Shown: piece by piece, positions 12,752-25,119 of the stretch
How positions within the stretch are numbered: position 1 is the stretch's first letter
How the letters are laid out: each line of letters begins with the position of its first letter
Notes under the pieces: generated by a model
The model's input: the letters and a program-made list of their open reading frames with translations, nothing else
Databases searched by the model: none
Told to the model about the DNA's origin: nothing
DNA from: Reticulitermes speratus
Taxonomy: Eukaryota; Arthropoda; Insecta; Blattodea; Rhinotermitidae
Assembly (NCBI GenBank): GCA_021186555.1
Contig: JAJKFL010000005.1
Span: 26,166,635 to 26,230,634, forward strand
DNA: 64,000 nucleotides
Reading direction: 5' to 3'
Position numbers and translations under genes: made by a program

Positions 12752-13299
12752 GTAATCAGGTAGGCCAGTACCGAAGACATGTGTTTCTACTTGTAGTTGA
12801 TAGAAGTGTCGTTGTCAGTACCGCAGACTCTGTGGCTTCAAATGATTGGATGACAGTAAATTGCCTAAGTAATATGATATGTGGGCGAGTCTCTCCTGGC
12901 CTAAATTAAAATGTTATTCTGGCATTTTCCTTGACGGACTGACGAAGATCCCGGAAAATTCTCAGAATAATTAATGGCCTGGCCGATTCTTGAAATGAGT
13001 ACCTCTGAAACTTAATTCAGTAGCGTTGCCGCTTGAGCTGAATTGGTCGGTAAGTGTCGAAGTCTGTAGTAATGTGATATCGGCGTTGTGTCTCGTGAAA
13101 TATCTGCAGTTTTGGTTAGTGTTTGCTGGTTGATGTGGATTTGAATGAGTAAACGCAGATTGGTTACTGAAAATGAACTTATTTAACTCTAAAACTCCTA
13201 ATAAAAACTCAGCAGTCTTCCCGAAGACAGGTTTTCCTGACAGAAAATTCATGATTTTCCTTAGCGTAATTGGACTGGTGGTAGTACCGGAATTTGCCT
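12752..13299. other. No recognisable gene
   Basis: A 93-codon minus frame (12971-13252) has no recognised domain and is probably chance. Nothing else was identified. Confidence 0.35.
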
Positions 13300-13523
13300 C
13301 TCTGCAGCAGCCTTCAGAGCGGCTTAGGGACCCACCCAGACTCTTGTTCAGTGGGTATTGCGGACTCTTTGCCGGGGATTAAAGCTGCCGGAGCGTGAAG
13401 CTCACCAATCACCTCCGTCTAATGCCTAGGTAAAGAATGCATGGAGCTATACCTCCATCACCCACACATCTTCATGGCCTGATTCTTAATTAAGCACAAA
13501 GACATGTTAACGCTTACTCCAGA
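13300..13523 (+). mobile_element. SINE family B (5'-truncated)
   Basis: Carries CAGAGCGGCTTAGGGACCCA, CTCTTGTTCAGTGGGTATTG, GCTGCCGGAGCGTGAAGCTC, GGAGCTATACCTCC and TTCATGGCCTGATTCTTAAT in family B order. The tRNA-like head is not visible. Confidence 0.7.
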
Positions 13524-13893
13524 AAAATTCCATGATATTACTTTAACTTAGGCTACATCTATTTTTTTGCACATACTTTTCAGTGAATTATTAGCTAATT
13601 ACTTTCTAAATCAGTGTGGTATGACCTGAGATAATGACGCCGTCATTAACCCTTTCAAGGTCATCTCCGAATATACTCGGTCTGTCAAGCGTGTCTGAAT
13701 ATAAGTTGGATAGGCAGTAAACCTTATGTCCTGGCAGTATCGATAGAATAGCATGCTTCACAGTAAAACATATAATGACACTGTCTGGGCCGGATGAGGA
13801 GTATCAGTGCATGAGAAATGTGGTTGTACGAGGTTCAAATGAAACGTAAGATACTATTGCCGTGTGGTTGTTTGAGCCCTGTCAGTATTGTTA

Positions 13894-14055
13894 TTAGACT
13901 ACAGCCTAGAAGACGGAGGGGGAGGAGTTCGATTCCTGTTTGGAGTGTAGGCATTCTCTTCTCCATAGCATCGAAACCTACTCTGAGGCCCATCCAACCA
14001 ACCTCTTATTAAATGCATATTGTACGCTCATTCCCCGGGTGTAATGCGGCGGGGA
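13894..14055 (+). mobile_element. SINE family B fragment
   Basis: GCCTAGAAGACGG...GTTCGATTCC gives the tRNA-like B box, followed by ACTCTGAGGCCCATCCAACC and CCCCGGGTGTAATGCGGCGG, matching the middle of the family. The usual tail is absent, so it is truncated or diverged at the 3' side. Confidence 0.55.
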
Positions 14056-15376
14056 CTCCTCTGCATCATCTGTCGAGATCTGGAATGATGAAAGTTATCT
14101 TAACAGTTCCCCAGGCTGTTTCATGGCGTGAAACATAAGTCCAGGGACATCTTTAGCTGTAGGTACCTGTATAAAACGATGGACATGGAGAATATGATAA
14201 ATATGCCATTTTGGAGGTTTGAATTTTGAGAAATATGAAATGTTTGTCCAGGATTAGCTGTTAGGTTGATTCCGCCTTTGAATTCCTGGAACGTATATAA
14301 TGGAGGTTCGCGTGTACGAAAACATGGCAGAAATAACCCCGTCGCGTTGACTGACAGCCTAAAAGTGCTGGTAGCCGAGAGTAAGCCGGGACGTCACAAA
14401 GGAAGGCTTTAAATGAGATGCTTGAATGAGAACCCTAAGCGTTGAATTTAGATTTCTGCAAGAAGTAAATTTACTTAATTAACGCACAAAACATGTTGGT
14501 TCAACGACCATTGATGAGGTCAAAACACTATGCGGAAATGCAAAGAGAGTGTGGAAAATACGGACGGTTAAAGGTAATTACTTCTTCAAGTTACGTTATT
14601 AAAATCCACTTGAGTTGGTTTCCTCTTTTGGTGTACTGAAGAGCACTCGAATAGATGTTTAATCAGTTGGTTAATCTACGACTTGTTAGTTGGTTGTGAG
14701 TTTGGTTAGTTTCAAGTACTGGTATGTGGAGACATATGTAATTAACTGAACCGGGAAGAGAAAGCCGTGAACCGCAATGTTCTATATATAAGCTGCATAT
14801 AGCTCGATGTAACGATTATATTGTTGTCTCGTTTCAGTTAGTTTCATACAGATACATTTCCCTTTGATGTAGCTGTATTATCGAATTCTGTTAGTTGTAT
14901 TAATGTCGAGTGTTGAATTCGTAGTCAAAAGGATACCTTTGAATTGTAATTGTTATTATGATTCTTCACTCAAAATCTGATATACACAGATATCCAGAAA
15001 TTCGGGCCGACGGAATCCAAATGGATATTCCTTGATGAACATTGGCAACATTTTAAGGACGCATAGTTTTTGCAACAATGCAGCTGTGTGAAACACAATA
15101 CCGAATTGCTACAGCGTATGCAATTTCAGTCGCTTTTCCAGTGAAAATTATGCGCCAGTAGAAATGTTAGCGCGGGAAGTTTTTGTCTGAATGTTCATCA
15201 AGCAGTGGCATGTTGGAGTCCATATGTAGGCCTTACCAATTTCAGAGCACTCGGAATCATAAAAAATATACTGTAATTTTAAATGTCCTTTTAAATGTCT
15301 ACTTGCATTGTTGTATTGCGCTTGGATTACTGTTTATGATATACAAGAGAGGCAATGTACGTATAAAGTAACATTG
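14056..15376. other. No recognisable gene
   Basis: Open frames are at most about 62 codons. Bases 14640-14720 are rich in GTTGGTTA-like words (degenerate simple sequence). No conserved element boundary was found. Confidence 0.4.
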
Positions 15377-15966
15377 TGGCGCGTTTGTGCAAACATTTTG
15401 CAGTGGAAAAAACAATTCGTTCTGTGTGTGTTGTTGTTGAGTTACATGTCACTGTCAACCTTATAAAAATATTGAGTGTAGCACAACAATGCTTTTATGG
15501 TAAAGTTATGACACCGGCAATAATATAAATTATACTTACCAGTTTTTGAAAGGAATTATATTTCAGCTAATTTGCATTCCTTCGCACGTTACATACAAAC
15601 GCTGCATTGAAACATAACGTTGTTTTGTTCATGGCCTTCTCTAGACGTACAATTTGCTTAATAGATGGTAAGGAAGTCGTCGCGTAGTTTCTCAGTTTTG
15701 TAGGTGACTTTTATCTGAAACATTTCTCATTCTAAGAAGAATTCAGTGAGATATTGTCATACATATGCAAACGTGGTAATGTAAATTGCCCATTATTCTT
15801 GTAAGATTTTAATGAAATTTTAATTTGCTCGGCAGATTTTTCGAAAAATAGTGAACTATCAAATTTCATGAAAATTCGTTTAGTGGGAGCCGAGTTGTCC
15901 CATGCGGAAAGACGGACAGACATGACGAAACTAATAGTCGTTTTTCGAAATTTTGCGAAAGCGCCT
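15377..15966 (+). mobile_element. MITE with GGCGCGTT terminal inverted repeats
   Basis: Starts TGGCGCGTTTGTGCAAA and ends TTTTGCGAAAGCGCCT, an imperfect terminal inverted repeat. The 3' part (AACATTTCTCATTCTAAGAA, GATTTTAATGAAA, AGTGGGAGCCGAGTTGT, GACGGACAGACATGACGAA) is shared with 34.79-35.28 kb in the same orientation. It has no transposase and is probably a non-autonomous DNA transposon. Short frames over its 3' end (15732-15983, 15868-16125) are incidental. The superfamily is unknown to me. Confidence 0.65.
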
Positions 15967-17861
15967 AAAACACCAAAAAGCATAAGAGATGTTGTTTACG
16001 TTGAAACATGTTTATTATTGCAATACGGTTTGCAGAAACAAATCGAAATTTCCACAATTGCAGCCTGTTACTTCAATGATGATTTAGAGAGCAACTCTGA
16101 TTTTTTAAATTCCCCAGCCGGATAGTGATGCTGTTGGATGTGTCTGCATGTTTATGGATGACTTTGGGCGACCTTTGCCAGTGTTTTCTATGGTACCAAA
16201 ATCACTGACTTCAGTACACATAACCGCGTCTATATATATGTATGTAATGTATATGGTATGCACATGTTTAGTTGGCTATTCTGCCCACGGCATGTAGGTT
16301 GAAGAATTATAAAGAAATTAGATGTTGTAATTTACTGACAGGAATTCTTGTTATTGTTACATAATGTTATATGCTTCAACTTTATTTAATTTTCATGAAT
16401 CTTACTAACATTATTTATTGAACTTGAATTAAAAGAACTTAAATATCTAATTACGTGTTAGACAAAGTAGTATCCAAAAGAAAATACGTTAGTAGCTGTA
16501 ATTTTTTCGCAATTTGATTATCCTAAGTGTCGGCTTTTAATATCGATTACTCACTGAAATAACTCTCTTTGAATATTTCCATACTGCCCGTAAGGAACAG
16601 AAGTTACTGTACATGAAAGAACATTCAAGATGCAACATTCCGTAGTAATGGCCCTTATGGACACAACTTTTCAATTTTATGCGCTTGTTTCTTTTATGTT
16701 TTCAACTTGAAATGCGAAAGTTCTCTGTGAAATTCAGAAACACGATGATGGATGCGTATATGGAAACGCTCGTTCTTAATTCGTGCCTTTTTACAATCCA
16801 TTTATTTCGACATTTCTACTGAAGTGCATATTCTTCTCTTTGGTTTGCTTTCTATCCGTATCGCGCCATCTCAACCGTGGACCACATTTTTAACTTACTT
16901 TCTCATTTTCTTGCCTAGACCGAAAACTGATGACGAAGCTGTTCTGGATCCGTGTGTCGGCGGTAATGCAGGATGTGGTACTTGGCGTGCAGGGAGGACT
17001 TTAATCATGTGTCAGTCTAAAAAGAATGACTGGCAACTTTCTTTTACGTAACAGTTCATATATAGAAGTTTTTAAACCTTAACAAATACCTTGTTTACAA
17101 GTACTAACGTACGCTTTCTTTGAAGGTGGTTACTGCATATTTATGAATGATATTTGCCAGTGTTCAAACTTAGAAGTAAGTCGTGATAATCTTGGTCTTA
17201 TAGTTTATGATATCATATAGTCTCTTCTTCTTACCCCCTGAAGATGGAGCCAATATGAGCCTCTGACATGATGATACCCAACTACTAGTTTACACGGTCT
17301 TACAACTGAGAAAACTACAGTGCGGATATTTGGCACTGTTCAGACTTAAGAAGAATGAGACGAGGACATTTTATGGCCGTGACTCACGGAATATATCTTT
17401 CTTCGAAAACACGATGAGAATCACAAAAAAACAGAGAGTTTCTGAGAGTGCTTTACATATCCCTTTATCTTTTTTCAGACACATCTCATTGTATATATTG
17501 TTCCTTGATTTTATTACTTACAGACGTCTTTCTTTTCTGCAAGTTATAGGGCTACATTTATTTGTTGTGACGGCTTGTATATGAAGTTTTACTTTGAATT
17601 TCATAAAATATTTTCCTCTTTGGAATTGAAGATATCGTAATTATTAATGAGATTTATTAAATCGGAGAACCGTACGAACACATACACTGATAAGGCTGCT
17701 CCAATTGCCTTGATTTTTAAATTTATTTGAGCAAGGACGCTTTCAGTACAATCATATAGATAGGTTATTCAGTGATGTTGAAAACGTGTTAATTATTACA
17801 TTTCATTACCATTTCCTTTGTTATTATTGTCAATAATGTTTTTAATATTTATTGCTGAGCA
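15967..17861. other. No recognisable gene; one decayed CCCCTGAAGATGG motif
   Basis: Frames of 84-99 codons (16752-17051, 17330-17584) have no recognised domain. At 17235-17250 CCCCCTGAAGATGGAGCC is a degenerate copy of the hammerhead-like module, but the GAAA strand is lost. Confidence 0.35.
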
Positions 17862-18475
17862 TTAGCTGAAGGCAAGAGTCCACTTGCGAGACAAAGACAT
17901 AAACGACAAGGCAATATCTAGTGCTTCCTCTTTCAATTTCCAGTATTCTCTCGTTTCCTTAAGGTCATCCAGTAGCTCCTTACCTCTTCTTCTTCGTCTT
18001 TCCGTCACTTCCATCCTTCCTTCTATCTTTCCATCAATAACGTGTGTTAGAAGGCAGTTCCGACACAAGATGAGGCCAATCCAGTTCACCTTCCTTCTTT
18101 TTATTGTATATAGGATATTTCTTTCCTCCTTGACTCTTTGTAATACTTCTTCATTTCTCACACGATCGGTTCAACTCTTCTTCTCAATCCTTCTCCAGCA
18201 CCACATTTCGAAACTTTTCAGGTATTTCTGATCTACTTTCCGAAGTGTCCACGTTTCAGCACCATACAGAACTATGCTCCAAATGTAGAACTTTACTAAT
18301 TTCTTCCTTAAATTTAAGTCCAATTTGCTGGTGAAAAGAGTTTTCTTGTTGTTGAATGCTGCTTTTGCCATGGCAATCTTGGTTTTATTTTCACTTATAC
18401 ATCTTGCATCAATTGTTATTATACTACCCAAATATTTGAAAGATTCCACATTCTCCAGTTTGTTTCTGATCTATT
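17862..18475 (-). pseudogene. LINE reverse transcriptase C-terminal remnant
   Basis: Minus-strand remnant of a non-LTR retrotransposon polyprotein in two frames broken by a shift near 18165. The upstream part (18449-18171, 92 codons) has FKYLGSIIT, AKAAFNNKKTLFTSKLDL, KFYIWSIVLYGAETWTL and FEMWCWRRIEK, the segment that follows the reverse transcriptase palm in many insect LINEs. The downstream part (18161-17862, 99 codons) has RRKVNWIGLILCRNCLL, VIDGKIEGRMEVTERRRR and KEEALD. The palm with its catalytic FADD box is not present, so this is a 5'-truncated dead copy. A short 3' end of the same family lies at 31.26 kb on the plus strand. A 115-codon frame on the opposite strand is a shadow. Confidence 0.85.
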
Positions 18476-18594
18476 ATATTCTGTGGGGTTGGTTGCCTTG
18501 AGATTCTCATTACCTTCAGGATGTAACAGTCATTCAGTTCATTCTGTTAGTGTAAGCGCAATGACATTCATTTCTTCTTACCGCTGCCTCCATG

Positions 18595-18768
18595 AAGGCT
18601 AGTGAAATTTCAATTGACAAGGAAAGCCCAAAGTATGTATACTCGGAGAAAAACCTGCCTCACAAACACTTTTCCTACCACACATTTTACTTCGAATTTC
18701 TTGGGACTGAACCCGGGTCTTCGTGGTTAGAAGCAGGCGACTAACCACCTGACAACATGACCTCATTT
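18595..18768 (-). mobile_element. SINE family C fragment
   Basis: Antisense SINE C: AATTGACAAGGAAAGCC, CTCGGAGAAAAACCTG, the B box antisense CTGAACCCGGG, and CGACTAACCACCTGA, the antisense of the A-box region. It matches 33.38-33.53 kb. The 3' part is missing. Confidence 0.65.
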
Positions 18769-19384
18769 AATCAGGTAACTGAGAATGGAATTGGATTTAC
18801 GGAATCCGAAATTCATCATCGCGCTGACGGAAGTCGATTATTGGACACCACAGTGTAATACACTCAGCTCCCCTGTGGCAAAGTTCTGTGGAGTGACCAG
18901 TCAGAGTTACCGCATCAGAATCTTCATTGAGTTTGACTAATGAAGACTTAAGGGAAGACACCAGTAATTTGATCGGTTGTGCACAGGCAGAGCGACTTGT
19001 TAATCAATACTGTAGTAATATTGCGTCACAGAATTTAGTTTTCTGTCCAGATAAAATTCCTTTTAGCGTTGAACAAGAATTAAGATAGAAATATTGAGTG
19101 AGTTACCATCGGTTGCACACATTGTGATGGACTTATTCTGCGTACATTTATTTACATCAATATTTCCGATATATTTCGGTCTGTACCGGCCATACTCAAG
19201 AAACCTATATACGTGACGTAGGAAATATTGAAGTGTGTTTACATTTTCAGTTCTACACACATTAAAATATGGAACCTTACAAGCATTATATTAAAATTAA
19301 TATCGAACATGTATCTTGAAAGTTTATACCTTGAAAGACATGTGCTGGGGTTTATTTGTACAAATATAAAAGGATAATTTTCCT
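18769..19384. other. No recognisable gene
   Basis: One 65-codon minus frame (19063-19260) with no features. No repeat recognised. Confidence 0.35.
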
Positions 19385-19652
19385 AAAGGATCCTTGTAAC
19401 CGATCCCAGTGGTCGCGCCGTCTAAGGCGTGGGTCTATGGCCGCTGGCTTGCTGGGACTGCATGTTAGAATCCCGCCGGGGGCATGGATGTCTGTCTGTT
19501 GTCAGGTAGAGGTCTCTGCGTCGGACTGATCACTCTTCCAGAGGAGTCCTACCGCGCGTGGTGTGTCTGAGTGTGATCGTGAATCCTCGAATATGAGGAG
19601 GCCCTGGCTCACTAGGGGCTGTTGCGCCATGAAAAAAAAAAGGATTTTGTAA
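19385..19652 (+). mobile_element. SINE family A, complete copy
   Basis: tRNA-derived short interspersed element. It begins CCGATCCCAGTGGTCGC at 19400, has the A-box-like CTAAGGCGTGG and a degenerate B box (GTTAGAATCCC), then the family body (GGTAGAGGTCTCTGCG, AGAGGAGTCCTACCG, GTGTGATCGTGAA) and the end GGGGCTGTTGCGCCAT with an A-tail. Flanks AAAGGATCCTTGTAA (19385-19399) and AAAGGATTTTGTAA (about 19638-19651) are an imperfect target-site duplication. It lacks about 20 bases of the GTGAGTGTTGTGTG segment. Depends on LINE machinery supplied in trans. Confidence 0.9.
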
Positions 19653-22600
19653 ATGTCACGATAGTCATAGTTAAACCCTTATTAGTGTACTGAATTCAAT
19701 ACCTGCATTAACTTAATGGAACATAAATTTTGACTTTCTCTCTTTTTATGCTTTTCAGTTTTTATCCTCTTATTGCTAATTTCTTGATTTTAATGGCAGA
19801 TATTTCCTTGTTTTCTTGATAATACCTTGATTTAATTTACCGTCGCACAATTTTTACATTTTCTGTGTTGTTATCGTTATTAGATTACTGATATTTCATC
19901 TTCGTAGCGTCTTGGTTTTGCTGATAAACAGGTGTGTATAGTGTCGGGACAGTCATGCTCATGCTGTTTTTATTAAGCTTGTTTTCGTGTTGTTATACGC
20001 GTTGTGGGCCGTCAAATGTTACGTATTACGACATTCATAATTACGACATAACCCGTAAACCAGAAACATCTCTTCAACTTCCCACCCTAAGGCACGGTAA
20101 CCCACAACACTCATAACAACCCGAAAACGAGATTAAGAAATCACCCAAAACTTTGGCTGCATCATTCCTGGATCTGAGAATGTGTAGTTTGGTGGTAGGT
20201 GCCACTCTTCATTCTTACACTCTGAAAATAGAGGTAGTAAGTTTATCCGAAACGTTTATACCTACCTACTAAAGTACACGGCGACACATTTTAGAAAGTA
20301 TGAATCTTTGTATTACGTAACGTAAGCATAGGGTAAATATTCGGGCGCGTTTCCTACGTTATTGCCTCTATATTTTATATTAATAAACGCTATTTTTGTA
20401 GAAAATGTAGTCTGTTTTGTATCTGTCTACAACTTTCGTTCGAAGCGATTTTCGCTCCGATAAGTTTTTAAAGACTTACTCTTGAGATGAATGCTGAAGG
20501 ACGTTGTAGGTCTTCTTAAAAATGTCCTTTATTTTTGTCCAATTTTTAGATGTTATCGATTTCAGACTTGATGTAAATGTGGAGTAGGGGTGATGCTTGA
20601 GGACAGGAAAATTTGACGAAATTAATACACGTATTTTTTAAGACCCGTTGCGAACTATCCAAACATGAAAAATTTCGATTTTTTTATGAAATTAGCTGAG
20701 CTTCTTGGTCCATAGTGTTGTAAAATTACTGCAGTCGTGTATGACGTTTGACACTTCTTTGTGTTAATGTTAGTGTTAGGCTGCTATGTGTTCACAGCAA
20801 GTTTACGTTCAGATACTTTTCTTGAAGACTAACGGTACAGCATACCGTGTAGGAGCTGCCAAAACTTATGAGCGTTGCTATTTGTTGTATGTAACAACCT
20901 CATCTCCAGGATATGTTCTGCAGAATGAACATAATGAATCTGGTTTTGTGGGACATGGATATTTATATTATGTATTGTTGCAGTGGTTTTTATAGAGCTA
21001 CGTGCTTGCTTTGCTCTTGGCTGTACATTTTCCTAGTCAAACCAGAATTAAGTTTCAACTCCCATTAGACTTAGTTCAAGAAAGTCACAGTTCTGCATAC
21101 AAACAAGAGCCTCATTTGCATATCGTCTTCCCACGCAGACTTAAATGTTATAACGACGCTAGTCGTGACGCTAACAATGTCTGCTTTACACTGCGGTGCT
21201 TCCAAATCTCCGTTTATGAATTATGTTCCTTGAATAGTTGTCAAGGACGTGACATGTTATGCACAGTGTCTTACCATCTTCCTCTTGTTAGCAATAAATA
21301 ACCTGTGCCCATATGCCCCACGTAAAGGGGCGCTGGACCGGAATGTGTAACTCTGTCAGGGACTCAAGTAACGACGTATTTCACTAGGAATCAGCCACAA
21401 ACAATGAAATCATTACAAGAACTAGAAAATGTCTTCCTTCCTTTTTGTGATTCTCCGTGTCTAAAGACGTTTAAAAATTATTTCTCAACTAGCCCTTTCC
21501 ATGCAGCAGCGATTCTATTCATTTATGGTTCGTTAACTTCACAATCAGTAGGACACAAGATAAAACATCAAACATTTTGTGAAATGTCCGCTAACCCTTC
21601 TAGCGCATTCGCTCTGTTATATTCCCAAGTTCTTAAATTTGTGAATAATTTCTACAAAGACAGGGAATATTTTAAGAGACGCTATGAGATTTAGACCTCT
21701 CCTTAACTTAGCTAACTGAGGAAATTTAAAATCGGTATATCTTGAAACTCTATATTCGCCGTTTACAAATGATTATGCTAGATGCTGGATGCTCGGTGCT
21801 CAACATTTTCTTTAGCCTCAGCTCCTACCTCACAGAAAACAGACTGTCTAAATTTAAAAAAGCACTGTTTCTTCGGCCTTAGCCCTTGCCTCTTAAAGAT
21901 TAAAACATGCCTGAACTGCGAAGACTAGTCATGGCGAGAGATTATAAAGTGACATAGGTCTTCGTGTAAAACGCCTGTTGTTTTTGCCTGTTTCTTAACC
22001 AGAATCGGAATTTATCGATAAATTTGAGTAGACATTTTTAAATATGAAGTTGTACGACGATTCGTCTGGTGGGAATAGCTGTGTTTCATACGAAGGAACA
22101 CTGGCAAGCATGTCGCAGCTAACACGTGTTTTTTGTGATTGTTTTACTAAAGTGCCTAATAACCAGACAGTTAGTGCAAAATGATTTGGGAAGAATGTGA
22201 AAGGAAGCTGTAGTAACCAACTATGAAATATTATACCGGGTATTCAGATGGAATATGGAATATATAAGGGGTATTTAATTACTGCGAATGTCTCCACGGA
22301 TCATAAGCGAATTTTACACACGGATCTTTATGAATTATAGATTGTCTGAACACACCTAATTTATTATTATTCCTCTTTAGAATAATTTGAGCAAACTGAG
22401 TATTAACTAATGACACAGAAACACACACACACGCACACACACGTGCAAGTCTAAGCCGTTTCATTAAAATATGTATTGAGTTTATAATAATGCGGGACGA
22501 CAAGTTATAAGCCTGTAAGGTCATTTACTGTGTTACATATTCAGTGCATTTTGCGTCGGATAGTAATCACTGAAACTCCCTGTATGGAGTACTGTGTCTT

Positions 22601-22849
22601 GTTTTGCAGGTATCGTCTGACGCAACCGACTACGTATCATCCATCCACCGTCCAACGCGCTGCTCAAACCTTATTAATTTTTCATTTGTTTCCGTCGCTA
22701 CAGTCGCATCCAATTAATATTCACACAACAAGTACATTTTATATAATAACTAAATTATGTTTTCGTTGTCTCTGCGCCGTTTTCAGACCGGTTTTGATGC
22801 TCACACTGCAAACTCCGTCGCTCAGACCTCAGTCAAAATAGCCAGTTTC
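19653..22849. other. No recognisable gene
   Basis: Three consecutive plus frames (20786-20995, 21002-21301, 21404-21694; 69-99 codons) have no recognisable domain. 20212-20260 carries a degenerate CTGAAAATAG...CCGAAACG motif. 21780-21900 resembles 47465-47525 (CTCGGTGCTCA, TTTCTTYAGCCTCARCTC), so both are probably parts of an unknown dispersed repeat. A (CA)n tract lies at 22422-22444. Confidence 0.35.
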
Positions 22850-23200
22850 CAGAACGAGTTTGAACCCGGAACTCCCAAATACGAAGTAGGATTGCCCACT
22901 CAATGGCGAGGTTCGATCAGAATTCCCTCCTTTTACGGAATATGGATGTTCATTACCAAGTTTACAAAACCCCTGCCTCTGGACCTTATCATGTTCCAGA
23001 TTATTAAACCAGTCTACACCTTCATATACTATTTCTTTGAGATTCATTTTAATATTATCCTTCCACTTACGTCTCGAACTCTCAAGTAGTCTTATGATAG
23101 TAGCGAATGGTAATGAGCATTCAGAGGACATAAATTGCGGAGAATTTCTTGACCATGTGAGCGACTGCAAGTTTTTCGAGGAGGACGACTCCATTGACAC
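22850..23200 (-). mobile_element. LINE 3' end fragments in inverted arrangement (DNIKMDL family)
   Basis: The minus frame 23200-22829 holds SSRRKWKDNIKMNLKEI, YEGVDWFNN and GFCKLGNEHPYSVKGG, the C-terminal signature of this LINE family. On the opposite strand, 23107-23200 reads GNEHSEDINCGEFLDHVSD, apparently the same GNEP-S-IK-GEFLDQLSD stretch pointing the other way. Two pieces of the same 3' region thus face in opposite directions within 350 bases. No intact protein. Confidence 0.7.
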
Positions 23201-24066
23201 AATTATAATACGTGGTGCGTGTCACGTAGCAAACTTAGAAGACATGCGATGCTAAATGAACAGTGTGTCGGGTGAACCTATAATAATCTGTGAGAGAGAC
23301 ATGTTGTTATGCATGTTGAAATGGTGGAAAGACGATTATGCTATCTGATTTCAGTGCACACTAGCGTGTAGCTAGTACATGGATTACTTTGTGTTACATA
23401 AGGAAAGGAAACACATCAGTGGGTATGCATTTTCTACGGATATCTTACGAGGCGGGAATAACTTCATGTTTACTTTGGTATCACTGATTCAATTTCCATT
23501 CTTTCAACAGAGTAGGTTCTTGAATAAAAAGAAACGATGACGACAGCTGAAGGCTTTTGTCTGAGATAAGTGGTAACGCTGTATTCTTCGTCTGAGCCAA
23601 TCCATCCATTTCCGACATTTCAGAATGTTTGCCACATTGTGTGGATCACTGTGAACATTTAAAAGTACAGTATGTAGAATTTCTCGTGGTTTATTTATTG
23701 AGGCTGCAAAGAAATGTTATAAAATCGCTCCTTTAAATTTTGCCTACCGATATTTCTTTGCTATTGAATTCATATCTTGGAGTTACAAATACACGTGACA
23801 TTTGAGGTTTTCAGGGTGCTCTCAGTAAAGATAGCCGTCTTCTGCTATGTGATGTTGTGTAGATTCTGGAAGGTCTTCAGGCTACTAAAATGGTGGACGC
23901 AGCAAGTTGATCCGAAACGATGACACGGAAGTATAAACTAAACTACATGACATCACATATAGGAATACTGCAATATTTACAAATACATTGTTCAGAAAAG
24001 TATTTACATTATTTTTATTAAATGTTAATTATTGTACTTAAAAGTTTAGATTGAACGTTTTAGATG
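23201..24066. other. No recognisable gene
   Basis: AT-rich with no frame over 60 codons of interest and no repeat boundary recognised. Confidence 0.4.
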
Positions 24067-24355
24067 TTAATGAGCTGATACCCGTAGCCGTGCGGTCTAA
24101 GGCGTGGGTCTGCGGCCACTCGCTTGCTGGGATTGCGTTCGAATTCCTCCGGGGGCATGGATGTCTGTCTCTTGTGAGTGTTGTGTGTTGTCAGCTAGAG
24201 TTCTCTGAGGCAGGCCGATCCCTAGTCCAGACGAGTTCTACCATGTGTGTGTCCTTGAGTGTGATCAAGTGCCACAGTAACCATCTAAACCTACAATGAG
24301 TAGATAGACAGTGGTCAGACTAAGAAAGAAAAAAAGAAAGAAAGGTATTAATGAG
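24067..24355 (+). mobile_element. SINE family A, variant 3' half
   Basis: The 5' half is typical of family A (GTGCGGTCTAAGGCGTGGG, CTTGCTGGGATTG, GGGGGCATGGATGTCTGTCT, GTGAGTGTTGTGTGTTGTCA). After GTGTGATCAA (about 24260) the usual GCCTCGAA...GGGGCTGT end is replaced by another sequence (AAACCTACAATGAGTAGATA, GGTCAGACTAAG) and an A-rich tail. TTAATGAG at 24067-24074 and 24348-24355 is a target-site duplication, so the variant end is part of the inserted unit. The copy at 54.0 kb shares this end. Confidence 0.85.
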
Positions 24356-25119
24356 GGCTTCATTTTATGTCATGCGCAAAATTGTTATACGATGAGGTTT
24401 CTTGCGAGAAAATATATAATACTTTATTTCAGCTTTATTTAAAGTATGGCTGTGTGAGATTGATACGAATCTAAATTATTTCCATTCAAAACCTTTAATA
24501 CGTACCATCAATACCAAATTTCTTCGAAATAATTTTAGTACTTCCGTAGATTCAATATACGATCATACGTTTTCCCACAACACGTAATAGAGCAGTACAG
24601 AGCAGCAGAGTTTTCTAAATTGTTTGCAAATGTAGAAGTACGGTAAATGTAGGAAGCGTTCTGGTTTGCAAAGTACAATAAAGAGTTTTATAAATCTCCT
24701 TTTCTATAAAAGACGTAATCCGATTTGTTATCGTATTCAATCCAAAGGAAGCTTCAAGAAGGTACGTGAGTAAAGCTGTGTTTGCTTCCCAGAAGATCTC
24801 AGATACTTCAACAATCATCTAACACGTTCGGATGTTACTTTTTGCTGGATGATGCGAAGTTGGTACGGGGAACAACCAGCAAGACGGTGGCCATATTTCT
24901 TCGCAAGAACAGCACGGAAAAGCGCGCCTTCCGTAGCAGGCATCTTAACGTGTCTTGGAACTCCTTATCAAGATCACGTGTAGGGCGTACAAAGAAGAGA
25001 CATCTCGCCATTGTATTCGACGTTTTGTTTCAACAAATGATGATGCTACCAGTACACCCACATGTAGCATAACTGTAGACTAACTATTTAGATCATAAAA
25101 ACCACAATTTATTCCGTCA
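24356..25119. other. No recognisable gene
   Basis: A 96-codon plus frame at 24782-25072 has no recognised domain. Nothing else was identified. Confidence 0.35.

Noticed and set aside
17884..18231. 115-codon plus-strand frame
   Set aside because: Shadow of the LINE coding remnant on the minus strand.
22422..22444. CRISPR-like or other array
   Set aside because: A plain (CA)n microsatellite; no spaced direct repeats of CRISPR type exist anywhere in the window.
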